Source: Linnemannia elongata
Lineage: Eukaryota; Mortierellomycota; Mortierellomycetes; Mortierellales; Mortierellaceae
NCBI GenBank assembly: GCA_036320915.1
Contig: JAXBDG010000021.1
Span: 1 to 64,000 of the forward strand
DNA: 64,000 nucleotides
Direction: 5' to 3'
Made by a program: the position numbers and the translations under genes. Positions within the stretch are counted from its first letter, which is position 1. The number at the start of each line of letters is the position of its first letter. Below the pieces are notes generated by a model that was given only the letters and a program-made list of their open reading frames with translations, was not told where the DNA came from and made no database searches. Below are positions 22,528 to 34,787 of the stretch, piece after piece.

Positions 22528-24458
22528 ATGGCAACAACGGCAAGCAGTAGCAGCACCCCTGCCAATACTACATCACAACGCAACAACCAGAACACTGACT
22601 CTGCCATCCGGACGCGCCATGTCCTCGGAAGTGTCATCCGCCCATCCTCAGTCCGAAGTGATCTCTTGCCGCCACCAAGTCGCCTATCGCCACTGTCCAA
22701 CCGCTCATCTCCACAGCCCAGCAACCATCCCTACAACCGTCCACCAGGAAAGAATGGTTCAGACCCAATAGAAGCCCCCAGACCCTTACCGAGCTGTGAG
22801 TACGACTATATTTTTTTTTTCTCCCTTCGGACAAATCTTACCCACTACTTTTTTAATCGCGTTCAGGAGAACCCATAGCCTCCTCAGAACTCGGACATGG
22901 CCGGCGACTAATAGAGACTTTTTTTTATATATTTATCACTTCAAATCAGCTTTCCTGCACAACAAAACATGGATCATTCACAAAACGACCCCCTTCTATA
23001 ATTATGACAAGCGCCAATGGACACGGTACGAAGGCGAACTTCTCACCTATATCGCCGCCAACGCCAAAAACCTTGCCTCTTCCGCCCTGGCTGCACCGAC
23101 TCAGCGAGGTGCAGCGGCAACAATTCTCAACAGATCAGGGCCCTTTCCGGGACAGATTGACAGTTCTGGAAATAATGTTGTAGAGACCATGGATGAAGTT
23201 GGCGATATCAGAGGGGTAGTGTTTCAAGTTGTGAGTATGAATAATACTGTCGACGACTTGGACGAAGAGGTACCTGGAGGCGTGGCTTCTACAGACGCGC
23301 TTGTCATCACAGTCACTGTCAAGCCAAAAGGTAATGCAGCGTAAGATAGGTCGTGGATCGAAATGTCGGATGCGGTGCTTTTTTGGTGACGGATGACCTT
23401 ACCTAACACATCTCCTCGCTTCCTCACTCTATAGGCAGAGTACGGGACCAACCTTATTACTGTGTCATTGTGCCTGACCAACGCCAGAAAAACACTTCTT
23501 TGAATCAAGGTACAACATGCGCTCGAAAAAGACACATGCTATCACTCTATGAATACGACTTTCAACATTGCATGGGAAATATCCAGAGATACTAATAAAG
23601 TGCAGTCAATGACCCTTTCTTCACACATAGCATTCACACACTTCGGTTTGGTTCTGTTTAAGGCTCCAGTGATGATCATGCAACTGGTGAGCGAGTGGCT
23701 TGAACGGCGGTTCGACTGCAGGATATGTCACCTCACCTTCCAGAGGTTCGAACTTCGCAAGATTGTGGAATCTGCCTTGGAGATCTCATACAACCAGCCT
23801 CAGGGACATAGTAAGTACTTTTCTTATTATCATGGGTGCGGACAGAATCAATTTTTTTTTCCTTTGGAGTACTACCCTTTCCTTCTGCGGTTGTCCTGAC
23901 CACTCCCACTCCTTATAGATCATGCAAAGGAACGGCCAGTGGAACTCTACTATTTACTCCCACAGGCGGTCGTCGGTCTAAAGATGATATCTATATCGCT
24001 CGCACCCGACGACGTCCGGCAGCTGTTTGTGAGGTATGTTTTTGTATCCTTTTGAACTGCATCAAGGACTGAACTGCTGACGCAGAACACACACACATAT
24101 ATATACATTCCATTCACATTCCGAATTTATATAACCAACAAATACAAACTAGCCGGGAGAAGGACTCGAAGGCTGGCATTCTGGAGGGCATCGAGACGCA
24201 CTGCTCTGAAAGCATGAAAATTGATTTCAGTCGCTTAGCTCTTTCCAGAGCAGGATGTTCCTCCTGGTACATTGCAAGCGAAGGAAAAATCAAGGTACGA
24301 CCTGCTATATAATCACCATAAGATGAAAAACGAATGCCAAAAAGCAACCAGAACCCCTATTAAACCCAGATTCTTCACAACACTAGATGTTCCCGGACAT
24401 TGAGACGAGATACTCACTGCCAGACTTTATTCAAGCTATCACTGTGTGTGGTACTTGA
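22528..24458 (+). CDS. CENPL: CENP-L/Iml3-like kinetochore protein
   Basis: CENP-L with CENP-N anchors the inner kinetochore network (CCAN) to centromeric CENP-A chromatin. Seven exons join in frame: 22528-22795, 22950-23330, 23435-23509, 23631-23810, 23919-24033, 24153-24294 and 24387-24458, giving 410 residues. A Ser/Pro/Arg-rich head precedes the conserved start LHNKTWIIHKTTPFYNY. Mid-protein FGLVLFKAPV leads to VSEWLERRFDC, matching the family's FDC segment. The C-terminal half has VELYYLLP, SISLAPDDVRQLF, and a final MKIDFSRLALSRAG then SEGKIK, the usual ending. The match is by pattern and layout, not search. It is convergent with MOB4; the predicted ends are about 80 bases apart. Confidence 0.72.
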
Positions 24459-24535
24459 AGGCGATCGTTGACTGGAACTGACTTGCAACGGGCGACTTTT
24501 GAGCAGGATATAAGGGAGACGAGCGACACTTGTAT

Positions 24536-26095
24536 TTACAACTGTAATATTAAACACAAACTTGCGCGCGCTCTGCACTGCTAGTCCTCTCTTGAGCGTG
24601 ACATGATCTATCGATTGCAATTGGAAAAAAGGCGGTTGGGTAAAGGACATCAAGTATGAGTGATACATGCAAAAGATTGAAATGTCGACCCTGCTCCAAG
24701 TCAGACACCATCATCATCCAAAGACATACCTGCCGGGCTCCTGCACCAGTTGAATCGTCGTCGTTTTTCAGGCTGGGAATAATGATGAGCTTATCCGTAA
24801 TTAGTTTCCTTGACCGAGAAAGTTTCAAGAAGCGATCATAAAGCGATGTCTCCGCCTACGAGTTACAAGAAACGATGGGGAAAATGGCGAGAACAAAGGT
24901 TAGCTATACCAATTGCATCGCTGTTTGCTCGTCTTTTCATGCTGACGTTGATGTACCATCTTTGCCCAACCTCAAAGCATTACCTCAAAGGCGTCAAAGA
25001 TATCGCGGTGGTGGAAATAAGCATGGGCGAATATACGGTAGAGTCGGCGAGCAATTGACTGGAAATTCTTGACAGACCCCTCAGGGACACAAATCCTATC
25101 AAGATCATATCGATATTAGTTGCTCTACGCTGTATTTTCTTCCATGACCCGAGTGCATCCATGATAAACAAACTCAAAGACATACCGGCTGGGGAAGAAC
25201 TTGACGTTGTTCAACAAAGCAGACGCTCCGTCCAGTGTATGCGTGAGGTAGTCTATCGCGCAGCACTGGCAGCGAAGGGGTCAACAAAAAGCAAGAAACC
25301 CCCTCGTTAGTAAAAAGTGATATGACATGAGAATTCCACATGACCTTGACATCTCCCCTTGCTTTCTTACCTCTCGGGGCGTTGGGTGGGTTGCGCAATA
25401 ATACATCCACTCCTCAGCCCTCATCTCTGGACACACTTCTGGGGTGCATTCTGGCTCCAGATGAACGATCAGATAATTGAGCTCCAGACATATTTGACTA
25501 TGAGGTTCAATGACAAACAAAAACGATTTAGCCCAGGTTCGCACACACCAACGAAGTTGACAACAGCATGTCCGTCTGCGAAGCTCCAACGATAAGAAAA
25601 GATCCCTCAGACATACCAAAGGTGCTCATAGAGCCAGGCGTGCTCGTCCTGTCCTGAGGGTAGTGAGATGATGAGGTCGACGTTGTGTGGGTCCTGACGG
25701 ATGAGGGATTGCAGATATTCTCGCAGTGCGAATGCAGACTCGATCGACTCGAGTGGTCGCTGTGGCCATTGATATAAACACTACAGTCATGGAAAGCAAT
25801 TGGATACGTTTGTTCAGCTTTGTTGTTTTTCTCTTCGACTTTTGTTGACCCGAGGCTTCATGAGTGACCTGTTGGTGGAAGACTGTACCTCGTCTTTGGT
25901 CCCTGGTAAGTTTCTCTGAGGTCTCCCTGTTGCCGAGGATGTCCCTGACGAGACAGAAGCGGCTTTGCTGTCAGAGGGAGTTGATTTCTCTTCGCCAGTC
26001 GAGTCTGTGGTCAGGTCCGACTGTGTTGTTGCTGTTGTAGTTGGGCTTGTTGGGACATGCTTCAATGTCTCTTGTAATTGGGCTTCCATCAGCAT
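24536..26095 (-). CDS. MOB4: MOB4/phocein, Mob-family adaptor of the STRIPAK complex
   Basis: MOB4 bridges striatin, PP2A and GCK-type kinases in STRIPAK, which controls cell fusion, polarity and Golgi traffic in fungi. Exons 26095-25889, 25780-25617, 25497-25371, 25265-25186, 25095-24984 and 24855-24730 are clear. Family motifs run in order: [32 protein letters not shown], the zinc ligands CTPEVC and later [19 protein letters not shown] and FFPSR. The N-terminus has about 60 extra Ser/Thr-rich residues. The C-terminus is uncertain: splicing at the CAG|GTATGT donor (24730) to an acceptor before 24580 ends at 24536 (286 residues), while reading through ends at 24550 (331 residues). The first is closer to family length. 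Confidence 0.9.
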
Positions 26096-29000
26096 CCCGT
26101 TTAGACAATGGAGGACAGTTGTGTTGAAGGTGTGAGTGTGTGAATGGGTGAGGACGTGGGAAGTCGGGTGGCGATGAGAGAAGGAGGGGGGAAAGGAAGA
26201 AGAGGGTCCAGGTGCAGGTGTTGTTGTTCAGGGAAGGAAGGGGGAAGAGAAAGGAGGCGAAACTGTGGCCAAAAAGGGGGAAATGGGCATAGAGGGAAGG
26301 GGGTGTGACATAGGTGTGCAAGGGGTGTGAGGTTGCTGCAGAGGGGAAAGAATCATTCATTTAGGGGGAGGGCGAGAGTCAGCCACTCATCTCATCTCAT
26401 CTCTCTCTCTCTCTCTAAGGCATATCTGTCTTGTTGCCCAACGCCCTCTCTCTAATTGAATGCAAACAATTTCACAAACAGACATCATCGCGCGTCTTTG
26501 TTCCTGACAGCTTCCACGCGTCTTGACAAGGAGGGCTCATCGACTATGGAAGAACTAAACGAAACAGAAGGACCCCTGATCGAAAACAATAGTCTAAACG
26601 ATCATTATCCCTCATGTCGGAGCAGAAGCAGGGGGGTGCTGATGATAAGAAAAAAAGGTGACAAGAAAGGAAGAACAATGAGAAAGGGGGACAAAACTGC
26701 AATGGTCAACACCAATCAAAATAAAGAAGAACACAGAAAGGATCAGAGAGGAGGCGTCGATCTCTACTTGGATCTCCTTCTCTCCAGCCCCAACCCTCAA
26801 TTTGTCCCATATCCCGCGCCTTTGTTTTTGCTTTCTTCTTTGCTTTTGAGTTGCTGTGAACAAAAGGACAACGGAAAAGTGCGGCGTGATGAATGGGATG
26901 GAGCCCCCTCCTTTGTTTCCATATCCGGAAACATCCATTGGGAAAAACTGATAGCTTTCTCAGCCATGCGACATCCCATAGAGCATCAATTAGCCATTTA
27001 GTGTCAACAACACCTCGTCGCGTCATTGAATACAGCAGGGGTATATGGGTGTACACAGAGGAGGGGAGGCTGTTCCGGGATTGATATTAAGCGCCGGTTT
27101 AAGCATAACCTTGAACGTTCTGCCGTTTATCCGACGGAACAATCGAAAAAAAAGGGTCTCGGGTATAGATGATGGATAGAGTGTGTGTGTCATCCGTAGA
27201 AGGGCTATGGCGTGAGAGGAGAGGATGACCCAGAGTGGCTCAAGGAAGAGAAGAACTGCATTGCTAGAACTATATTGTGATCGGAGAGGAGAACCCTTTT
27301 ACACGCGCCGCCCCCGCGGGACAAGATGTCTCAGCCCGGTTCAATACTTGTCGGGCGGATTCTTTGAATGGGGTCGTTGCTTCTATCCCTACAAGTGGAT
27401 CGACAAGGGGGGCGGTGGCTCAACGGGGGAAGGAGTTTGGTTGGCTTTGTGTTTCCAAAGAAAATGGAATAAATGTTGCTTGGTCGGACAACATTTAACA
27501 TTGTCGCATGGTACTTTCAAGCGGAAACGTTGCTGCAGATACAGGGCAAACAAACCCTTCCATGCTTCTGGTTCGGACATCAACAAATAAATGCGTCTAT
27601 GCCATACCATACCATGCCACATCCATGTCCGCACAGTTTTTGGGCTATGCTGGCTGCCCTTGGTTTCTCTTTTTTTCAATCTCTGCTTTTGGATGCTGGA
27701 AACAATCCTTGTCCCAGCGCGTGTGCACTGCCACTCAAAGCCACTACTTTGGCATACAAGCCACAGCATGATTAATGCATTCATAAATGTGTGTGTCGCA
27801 AAAGCTCAGCACGAGGCCATGAGCAGAGCAGAGCATTTTTCTTCCCTGCTCAACTTGACCCTTCCCAGAATGATCGGGGCGCAAAAGGGAGGATGGACGG
27901 ATCAAAACCGACCAAAGGTATTGTTCTGCAACAAAAACAACAATTGGTTCTACACCCATGGCCGTGTGGCAGTGCACGAGCAGAGAGAAAGAGGTTGCAA
28001 GGGAATGACTTGAGGAAAGTAAGACGCTCGCAAAGGCTACGCTGTCGCCGTAGTATCGTATGAACGTCCAATGGACATTGGCCTATCGGGTAATACAAAG
28101 GAAAGCGCGTTGTATATTAGCCTGGAAAACAACCGTGGGAGACTAAATCAAACAGATAAAATAAGGTGTGCTGTTGATGGAACCTAAGGATATTGAAGAT
28201 ACCTTACAGGAGGACGAAGAGGAAAACGAGGAGAATGAGGATGGGGATGAGAATAAATGGAAGAGAACAAGCATACTGGCATAAAGAAGGGAGGTTGCAT
28301 GCGGGTTAGGCCTCGGCAGTCGGCAGACCGATGGCGAACGACAGTGCTCAGAAAGTATCGGGTTTGCTCATATAAAAAAATGGGATACCCACTACAGCAC
28401 CCGAAAAACCCTCCATGTGTGGATCCACCGGGTTCGCACCAACTTGTCTTCCTATTCGTCGGTGTTTAAGCCAAATGCTCAACGTATTTCCCACCTCGAG
28501 GCCATTCGATTCTGCACAACAAAGCTGACGTCTGGCGTAAAAACAGAGAATGAAAAAGAAAAAAAGAAAGAAGGACAGATGGGCGTTCTATTGAATAAAA
28601 CAAAGGGGACTCGACATGATCTTATGCGCCGTTCCGTTCGTTGGACCTCTTTGCCTAAACCAAACTTGAATGGAAGCTTTCCTGTTTCCCGCCCTTCATC
28701 CTTCTTCTGCCAGGTTTATTTCCGGACGAGGACAAAAGCGGATACGATTCACAGAGAGAGAGACAGAGGGTGTGAGAGAGAGAATCAGCGAAAAGAAAAG
28801 AAAAAACCCAGTGCTGGACGTGGATGGAGCATCTTTTCGCTTTTGTGTGTGCACTGTGGAGTGACTCAGCCCAGGTGGGTGGTGAAAAAGATGAAAGACG
28901 TGATGTGATGTGAGATGTGAGATTAGTTTGGAGGATTCTCTTTCTTGGTAAAACTTATTCACCGTGGCGGTCGATCTGGTTGTTGATGGAGAAGAAGGAG

Positions 29001-29560
29001 GGTTTCTGGATAAAATAAAGACAGGATTAAGATGTGCCTTTGTTTATGATTGAGCACATTTAAGGTGAAAACAAAGGGTCCGTTAGAGTGTGGTTTGAGT
29101 TTTAGTTGTATTTTTCCTAGAAGAAGCATAGAAGAAGAGGCTGAACATGGTTGTCTATAGTATCCATTTATTTTCTTTTAATGACCGTTGCGTGTCTGAC
29201 TTGGATGGATTGATGAATAGAAGTTGTTGTTGTTGTTATTGTTATTAATGGTTCACAGCCCCGCTGACTGATTCATTCGCATTTTCATTAAGTCATGGTA
29301 ACAAATAAGGGTTGATTTGAGCCATTGGTAATGGCATGAGCACATACAGTCAACAACAACAAAAAAAAAAAAAAAAAAAATGAGCAGCAGAAAAAAGAAA
29401 AATAAAAAAGAGGGGAGTATCCAGGGGTTGTTATGGTGTATCCTCAAATCAACTGTATTTTGGAATACATTTCCCTTGGCTGGGATAAAGGAAAGAAAAG
29501 TGTGTCTCCTGCGGTGTAAAAGAGGAGGATGCACTGCCACACGCTTAAGAATCTGACGGG
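26096..29560. other. 3.5-kb intergenic stretch
   Basis: No convincing gene was seen. It includes the MOB4 promoter (CT/GA-rich, 26100-26420). Several 60-180 codon ORFs, such as 26456-27001 (no ATG start) and 27225-27590, show no domain and no plausible splice partners. GA-rich (28540-28810) and GTT-rich (29222-29250) tracts occur. It may contain distal control elements for the Crz1-like gene. Confidence 0.5.
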
Positions 29561-29567
29561 TATAAAA
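29561..29567 (+). promoter_or_regulatory. TATA box of the Crz1-like gene
   Basis: TATAAAA in the context GGGTATAAAAGGC is a close match to the core element. It lies 344 bases before the ATG, followed by CT-rich leader sequence, so the 5' untranslated region would be about 310 bases. Confidence 0.65.
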
Positions 29568-29910
29568 GGCAGGCTATGTCCCACCCTTTCCATGAAGCAC
29601 GCGTCTCTTTCTCTCTCTTCTTCTTCTTCAGCAACAGCAACACATCATCAATACCAAGTTATTACAAGCAAGCATAACACCTCCTCTCTCTCTCTCTCTT
29701 CTCTTTGACTACCTCAATCCCTCAGTTTCATCCCCCTTTGTGCTCGCTTTCCCTCTTACATCCTGCAAATTAACAACGATCAAAAGTTCCTCCTTCTATT
29801 GTCCCCCTCTTGATTCCTGTATATCATTTCTGTGTGACAATCCTTTTTCATCCTTTTTCATACGTTTCATTTCATTCAAACAACAAACACCCCCATACAC
29901 ATATATAACA

Positions 29911-31581
29911 ATGGCTCATATCCCCGGACAAATCGCATCCCACGGCACCCATGTCTGGCTCGAACAACCAAACTTAGTCGACACCCAGGATGTTCTCGAT
30001 TACTTCTCACAGGACGATTCCCTCCTCACAAGCAACGAGATGCCTTCGCTTGATCCCTCCTCCGGCGATGAACAGTCCTGCATGCCCCAAATCTCGTCTC
30101 CCAACAGTCACTCTGCATCCCCTTCACCCATGTCATTTCCTCCCTCGCCCTTGGTCTCTGGCGAAATCCAGCAGTGCTCCGCCCCTTTTGCCTACCTCAG
30201 TCTCAACACCACCACCAACAGCCTCACTTCCAGCCCTACTTCGATGCCCAACAACGTCGCCTACCAAAACACGCTCCTGGACACATCTTCCTTGCTGGAT
30301 GACCTTGCGCTTAGGGGTCAGCGATACACACTCACAGCCCAACCATTTGACCACTCCGCAGTGAACCACTCTTCTCGATCAATGCTCCCAAGAATAGCCA
30401 GTGAGAACGGGACCACTACCATCACTACCCAAGGATATCGCGCGCAAGGGCAAAACCAAGGTACATAACAGTTTGCGCAAATTATGAGAAGGCTATGCAA
30501 GTGTTTGAGTACAGATGTGAGTCTTGCCACATTTAATTTTGTCACTCCTTTCGACAAAACCAGCCTAACGGATATTGTTCTTTTCCCTTATGCCACGCCT
30601 TTACAAACATCAGATACGGAAATGTGTGGTGCTCCTCCACAAGCAGACCTCTGGGCAGCAGACACCGAATACCGACGACAGCTCGCTCTCTCGGCCCCTC
30701 ACAACATCAGCTTTGCCCAGGGCCATAACCACCCTATCGAGTCTCGCTCATCCCTCCACTGGCACCCTTACAACCGCCACAGCTCATACACTCACTCGAC
30801 AGATCTCCACTCTGGACTCGCCGATCAACTCTGCTCAAAACAATTCTCTGCACCATCCTCACCTATCATGTCTTCCTCTGTCTCAACCGTCAGCTCGCCC
30901 ACCTGGCTGCCCCTGTCTCAGCACCGTCGCACCCTGAGCGCCGGCCATTCCACCACGGAGGAGTATGAGCGTCGCTTCTCAGAGAGCGATGTCATGGGCC
31001 AGTTGGCACCAGACTTTTCCATGTCCCTGAATTTTTTTCAACCAGATTCTACCTCATCCGTGACTCCACAGCCCCTGTCGCCTACCTTGTCAACAGACCA
31101 GAACGTCTTGTCTGCAACCAGCCCAACAAGCTCTTCTACCGGATCCACGCAAGGTAGCAGCAGCAGCTCTCAGGGCATCTACAAGTGCGACTATGAAGGA
31201 TGCACCAAGAGCTTCTCCAGACCCTACAACCTCAACTCTCACATCAGGACCCACACCAACCTGCGTCCATACCAGTGCGACCATTGCGAGCGTCAGTTTG
31301 CCCGCCTCCATGACAAGAATCGCCACGAGAGACTCCACCGCGGTGTCCGTCCTTTCGCATGTGAGCGTTGCCAACACCACTTTGCCAGGATGGATGCACT
31401 GAACCGACACTTGAAGGTTGAGGGCGGTCGCAATCTGTGCAACATGTACCTGATCCAGATCAACTCTCCCAGTGCCATGCCTCTTGTCGATCTGCCTCCC
31501 AAGAAGATCAACCCCTTGATCCTCGCCCACTTTCCCAATTTTGGCAAGTCGGACGACGAACGGACAGAGGATCAACCCTAA
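29911..31581 (+). CDS. Crz1-like C2H2 zinc-finger transcription factor
   Basis: Two exons, 29911-30460 and 30614-31581, encode 505 residues. Residues 1-370 are Ser/Pro/Thr-rich and disordered, with DVLDYFSQDDSLL near the start as a possible acidic activation segment. Residues 373-460 hold three C2H2 fingers: YKCDYEGCTKSF with HIRTH, then YQCDHCERQFAR with HERLH, then FACERCQHHFARMDALNRH. The NLNSHIRTHT, KNRHERLHRG and FARMDALNRHLK wording resembles Crz1, the calcineurin-activated factor for calcium and cell-wall stress, and related fungal factors. No obvious PxIxIT calcineurin-docking motif was found, so calcineurin control is unproven. The protein should be nuclear and DNA-binding. Long flanking intergenic regions suggest complex regulation. 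Confidence 0.75.
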
Positions 31582-32756
31582 GTCCCCCTTTCTTTCTTTT
31601 TCGTCTTGTTTCTTTTTCTTTTTTGTTCCTTTTCCTTTGTGTTATCGTCCGCTCAAATTCCCATTTATTAGATACCCAACAACGATCACAACCTCCCGTT
31701 TCTTTTGCACTTCTTTTCTTCAAGCAACAAAAAAATAAAACCCTAGCATTCATTTTCTCTTTATGCTTCTTTCGCTTGTAGCCTATTCGCCGGTGTGAGT
31801 TGCTGCTTGGGCACAGCAGGAGGGTGTTGGCTGTTTGTATTTGCTAAACGGGTTGCGTGGAGGTGGGCTAAGGTACTAGCCTTATTTAGGTATTGGGCGG
31901 CGCAAGAAGCAAATAAAGAACGTCCTTGTCGTCCTTGAACCCTGCCATTTCTGTCTTTAAATAATGCACTTTTCTGTCAGAATGCTTCCAGTCCCTTCGC
32001 AATGCTTCTCTTCTTCTTTTCTCTTTATCGCAGAACGCTCAACAAGTAAGAAAATAAATTGGGCTGTGCAAATGATCCACGGACAGACAGAGTACTTTTT
32101 GGTTCATACTGCACGTGCAATACGCACTAATTCACTGTATTGCGTTAACAAATGTAAAAAAACGAGAGCTCAAAACCATTGTTGGCATAGCCCTTTCAAA
32201 TGAGTTTCTAGGCATGTACTTTCACCCATCCATTCAATGATGACATTTCCATTTCATACTTTGTTGATCACAAGCTGGAAAAGGGATCAAGCTAAGCCCT
32301 TATTGTATCCCGCACCATCGCATATGATGGTGGCCACTTGGTCAGTTGTTTTATGTCAACACCGGGCTTAGCCTTTATGGCTGGTGTTCTTTTTTCCTGG
32401 GCGCATCCCTTTGAATGCATTAGCCCTCTCAAGCCCAGAAGGAGAAAGAAAACCCTCCGAGAAAAGTGAATTATCCGAAATGAAGGTAAAAGCCGACCAT
32501 TGAAGTAAGACAACAAGGAAGAAGCACAAGAGCCACCGTTCTGACCGTTTGACTTCTTTCAGGATCTTTATTTGTACCAAAGAGGGATTTGGGTGTTTTG
32601 TTCTAGAGGGGATGTATTTTTGGAGGATGATGAGATAAGATTAGATGATGGGCGCTCATTTGTTGATGATGACCTAGAGGCAGATAACATATCTACCTTA
32701 ATGAAGACAAAAAAGCAAGCACACCCCCCTTCTTCGCTCGCTCTCACCGTCTCATC

Positions 32757-32765
32757 GCACACACA

Positions 32766-32817
<52 letters not shown>
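32757..32817 (+). repeat. (AC)n microsatellite
   Basis: About 30 nearly perfect AC units form a dinucleotide microsatellite between genes. ORFs of pure Thr/His or Val/Cys across it are artefacts. Confidence 0.95.
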
Positions 32818-32819
<2 letters not shown>

Positions 32820-33387
32820 AACTCTCTGCCTCTTCTACTTCTTACCCCCTTTCTTCTTTTTTGTGTAATTTTACAAAGTGTCGTCACCTCTTCAAAGTAC
32901 ACTCTCTGCTCTCTACGCCTTTTTTCTTGTTGTTGTTCTTCTTCGTACTTCTTGCTGTTGTTACTCAAGCAATAAGCACAAAAAACAAAACATGCGCATT
33001 TCTCGATTTGGCTTGCTTATGAACAAAGACGAGACGGCGTAAAGGTTAAGGTGTCCTTTTGCCCTCTCTTACTTTGCTCGCTCTCTATAACTCTCTTCAT
33101 TTTCCACCATCCGTTGTCTTCGTCTTTCCCCCCATCATCCTGGGTTCCATTGACATGCGCTCAATAATTCCAAAAAAAAAAAAAAATGAGCTGACAAGAA
33201 AAGAAAGACGGCCGGGTGATGTTGATTTACTTTTTTTTTTTTTTTTTTTTTTGTGGGATTTCGTGAGAGCCTTTTTTTTTCCTTGTGAGATTTTTGAGCC
33301 GTGTGCATGACTCTTCGTCACCTGCGTCATCGAAAAGAAGCGGAGGAAGGGAAAATGAATAGTCTTGAGTTCGGAGAAGGGTGAAGT

Positions 33388-33409
33388 GGGGGGGGGGGGG
33401 GGGGGGGGG
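33388..33409 (+). repeat. 22-base poly(G) run
   Basis: An uninterrupted G run is followed by A and a further seven G. Such runs can form G-quadruplex structures and are also prone to assembly error. Confidence 0.85.
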
Positions 33410-34491
33410 AGGGGGGGACCGGTTTGGTGATGCTGTATTCTGTCATCTCTATCATCTGTTACTTTTTTTTTGCCCAGCTTGCATCCATGCCGGTGACAGA
33501 GAGATAGGGAGAAAGAGAGAGAAAGAGGTTGGAGAATTGCAAGCAACGGGCTGCCTCGCTGGAAAGAATAAGCGACGAGAATGGTGGAGTGAGAGGGTGG
33601 CCCGTGAAAAAATCAGAGAATGCGTGAGAAATCTATTGGGTCGCAATGGTTCTCCCTCTGCCTCTCTTATGCCAGAAGTAGCCTAGTCGTGCATTAGTCA
33701 AAATGTTACTCCTTTCCTTCCCCTCCTCGACTCTCACACTTTTTTGCTTCTTGGACTCATTCCCTCTTAAAGAAAAAAAGAGGTAGCAAAGGGGATGGAG
33801 GGAGAAGGGGGTTTTAAGTCAACAAAGGAGGAAACCAAGCTTTGACCATCTCCTATTCCGTTCTCTCTGTATTTTTCTCTCCACTAAAGAAGGCTTGCTT
33901 ACCTCTTTCCTTCCATCACTCCTCCTCATTTCTTCTCTGCTAGGTCTACTGCCCCCTGTGAATCCTTATTGTCATTACTTTTCCCTTTCACCCCTTATGT
34001 CTTTTTCTGTCTAATTGACGATGAAGGTGATTGCTTGGGGGGTTTTTTTCTTCTGGTCCGTAGTAGCATGAAACACTTCAGCAAAAAAGAACATGTTTTT
34101 CTCCACAGATTTCTAGTCTATCATCACCTGGGGCAATTTGACTGGCTGGGTTTAGCCACTACTTTTTTTTCTGTTGGTGGTGATGAATTGGATTAGTCTT
34201 GTCGGTGGCGTCCGTTTCTTTCCCTTCTTCCTTTCATCGAAGAACAAATGATGGTGATGGTGATGCAAATGATGCTGGGGCACAGCTCCTGCTACTACTA
34301 TGACTCCTTCTCTCCCTCCCTCCCTCCCTCTCTTTTTCTTTAGGAATACAACATCATTGTACGTGTTTGTCATCAGAGCAATGGTGCTGTTTGTTTGTTT
34401 ATTTGTTTTACCCTTTGCTGACTGTCGACATTTGTCTCCTGTTCTTTCAATCGAAACCAAATCACTATTTCTCAGCATCCTGTCTCGTTTT

Positions 34492-34493
<2 letters not shown>

Positions 34494-34536
<43 letters not shown>
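34494..34536 (+). repeat. 43-base poly(T) run upstream of kinase gene
   Basis: The longest homopolymer in the window lies about 250 bases before the kinase ATG and is followed by a CT-rich leader. A nucleosome-excluding promoter tract is plausible. Confidence 0.85.
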
Positions 34537-34787
34537 CTCTCTCTCTTTTTTAATTTTTTTTTCTTTTTTTCTTTGTTACTTTTTTTCTTTTTTACTTTTG
34601 CTCCCTCGATCTTTTCTTTCTTCTCTTTCTCATTCACATTCATTCTCTTTCCTCGATCATATACTCTCATTCCTTCTTCTTCATTCTCATTCACCTCCCC
34701 TTATACCCTCATACCCTCACTCGATCAACCCTCCCTCTCTGCCAAAAAAAAAAAAGAATATTAAAAAAAAACAAAAATATAACAATC

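Larger units (their letters stand above)
31582..34787. other. 3.2-kb low-complexity intergenic stretch
   Basis: No gene was seen. It contains an (AC)n run (32757-32817), T runs near 33230-33252, a 22-base G run (33388-33409), a CCCT run (34310-34330) and a 43-base T run (34494-34536). The last 300 bases are the likely CT/T-rich leader of the kinase gene. Confidence 0.55.

Noticed and set aside
26456..27001. 181-codon ORF on + strand upstream of the Crz1-like gene
   Set aside because: It opens with TTG, has no domain and mixed low complexity, and no matching splice sites or conserved motifs. An internal ATG leaves about 150 unremarkable residues.
27415..27500. A-box-like TGGCTCAACGG suggesting a tRNA gene
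   Set aside because: No B box (GGTTCGANNCC) at the right distance and no cloverleaf could be drawn.
32572..32968. ORFs over the AC repeat (poly-Thr/His and poly-Val/Cys)
   Set aside because: These are direct translations of a dinucleotide microsatellite in both strands and all frames.
33059..33700. Several 80-150 codon ORFs around T and G runs
   Set aside because: Sequence is driven by homopolymers and GA tracts with no start context or domain.
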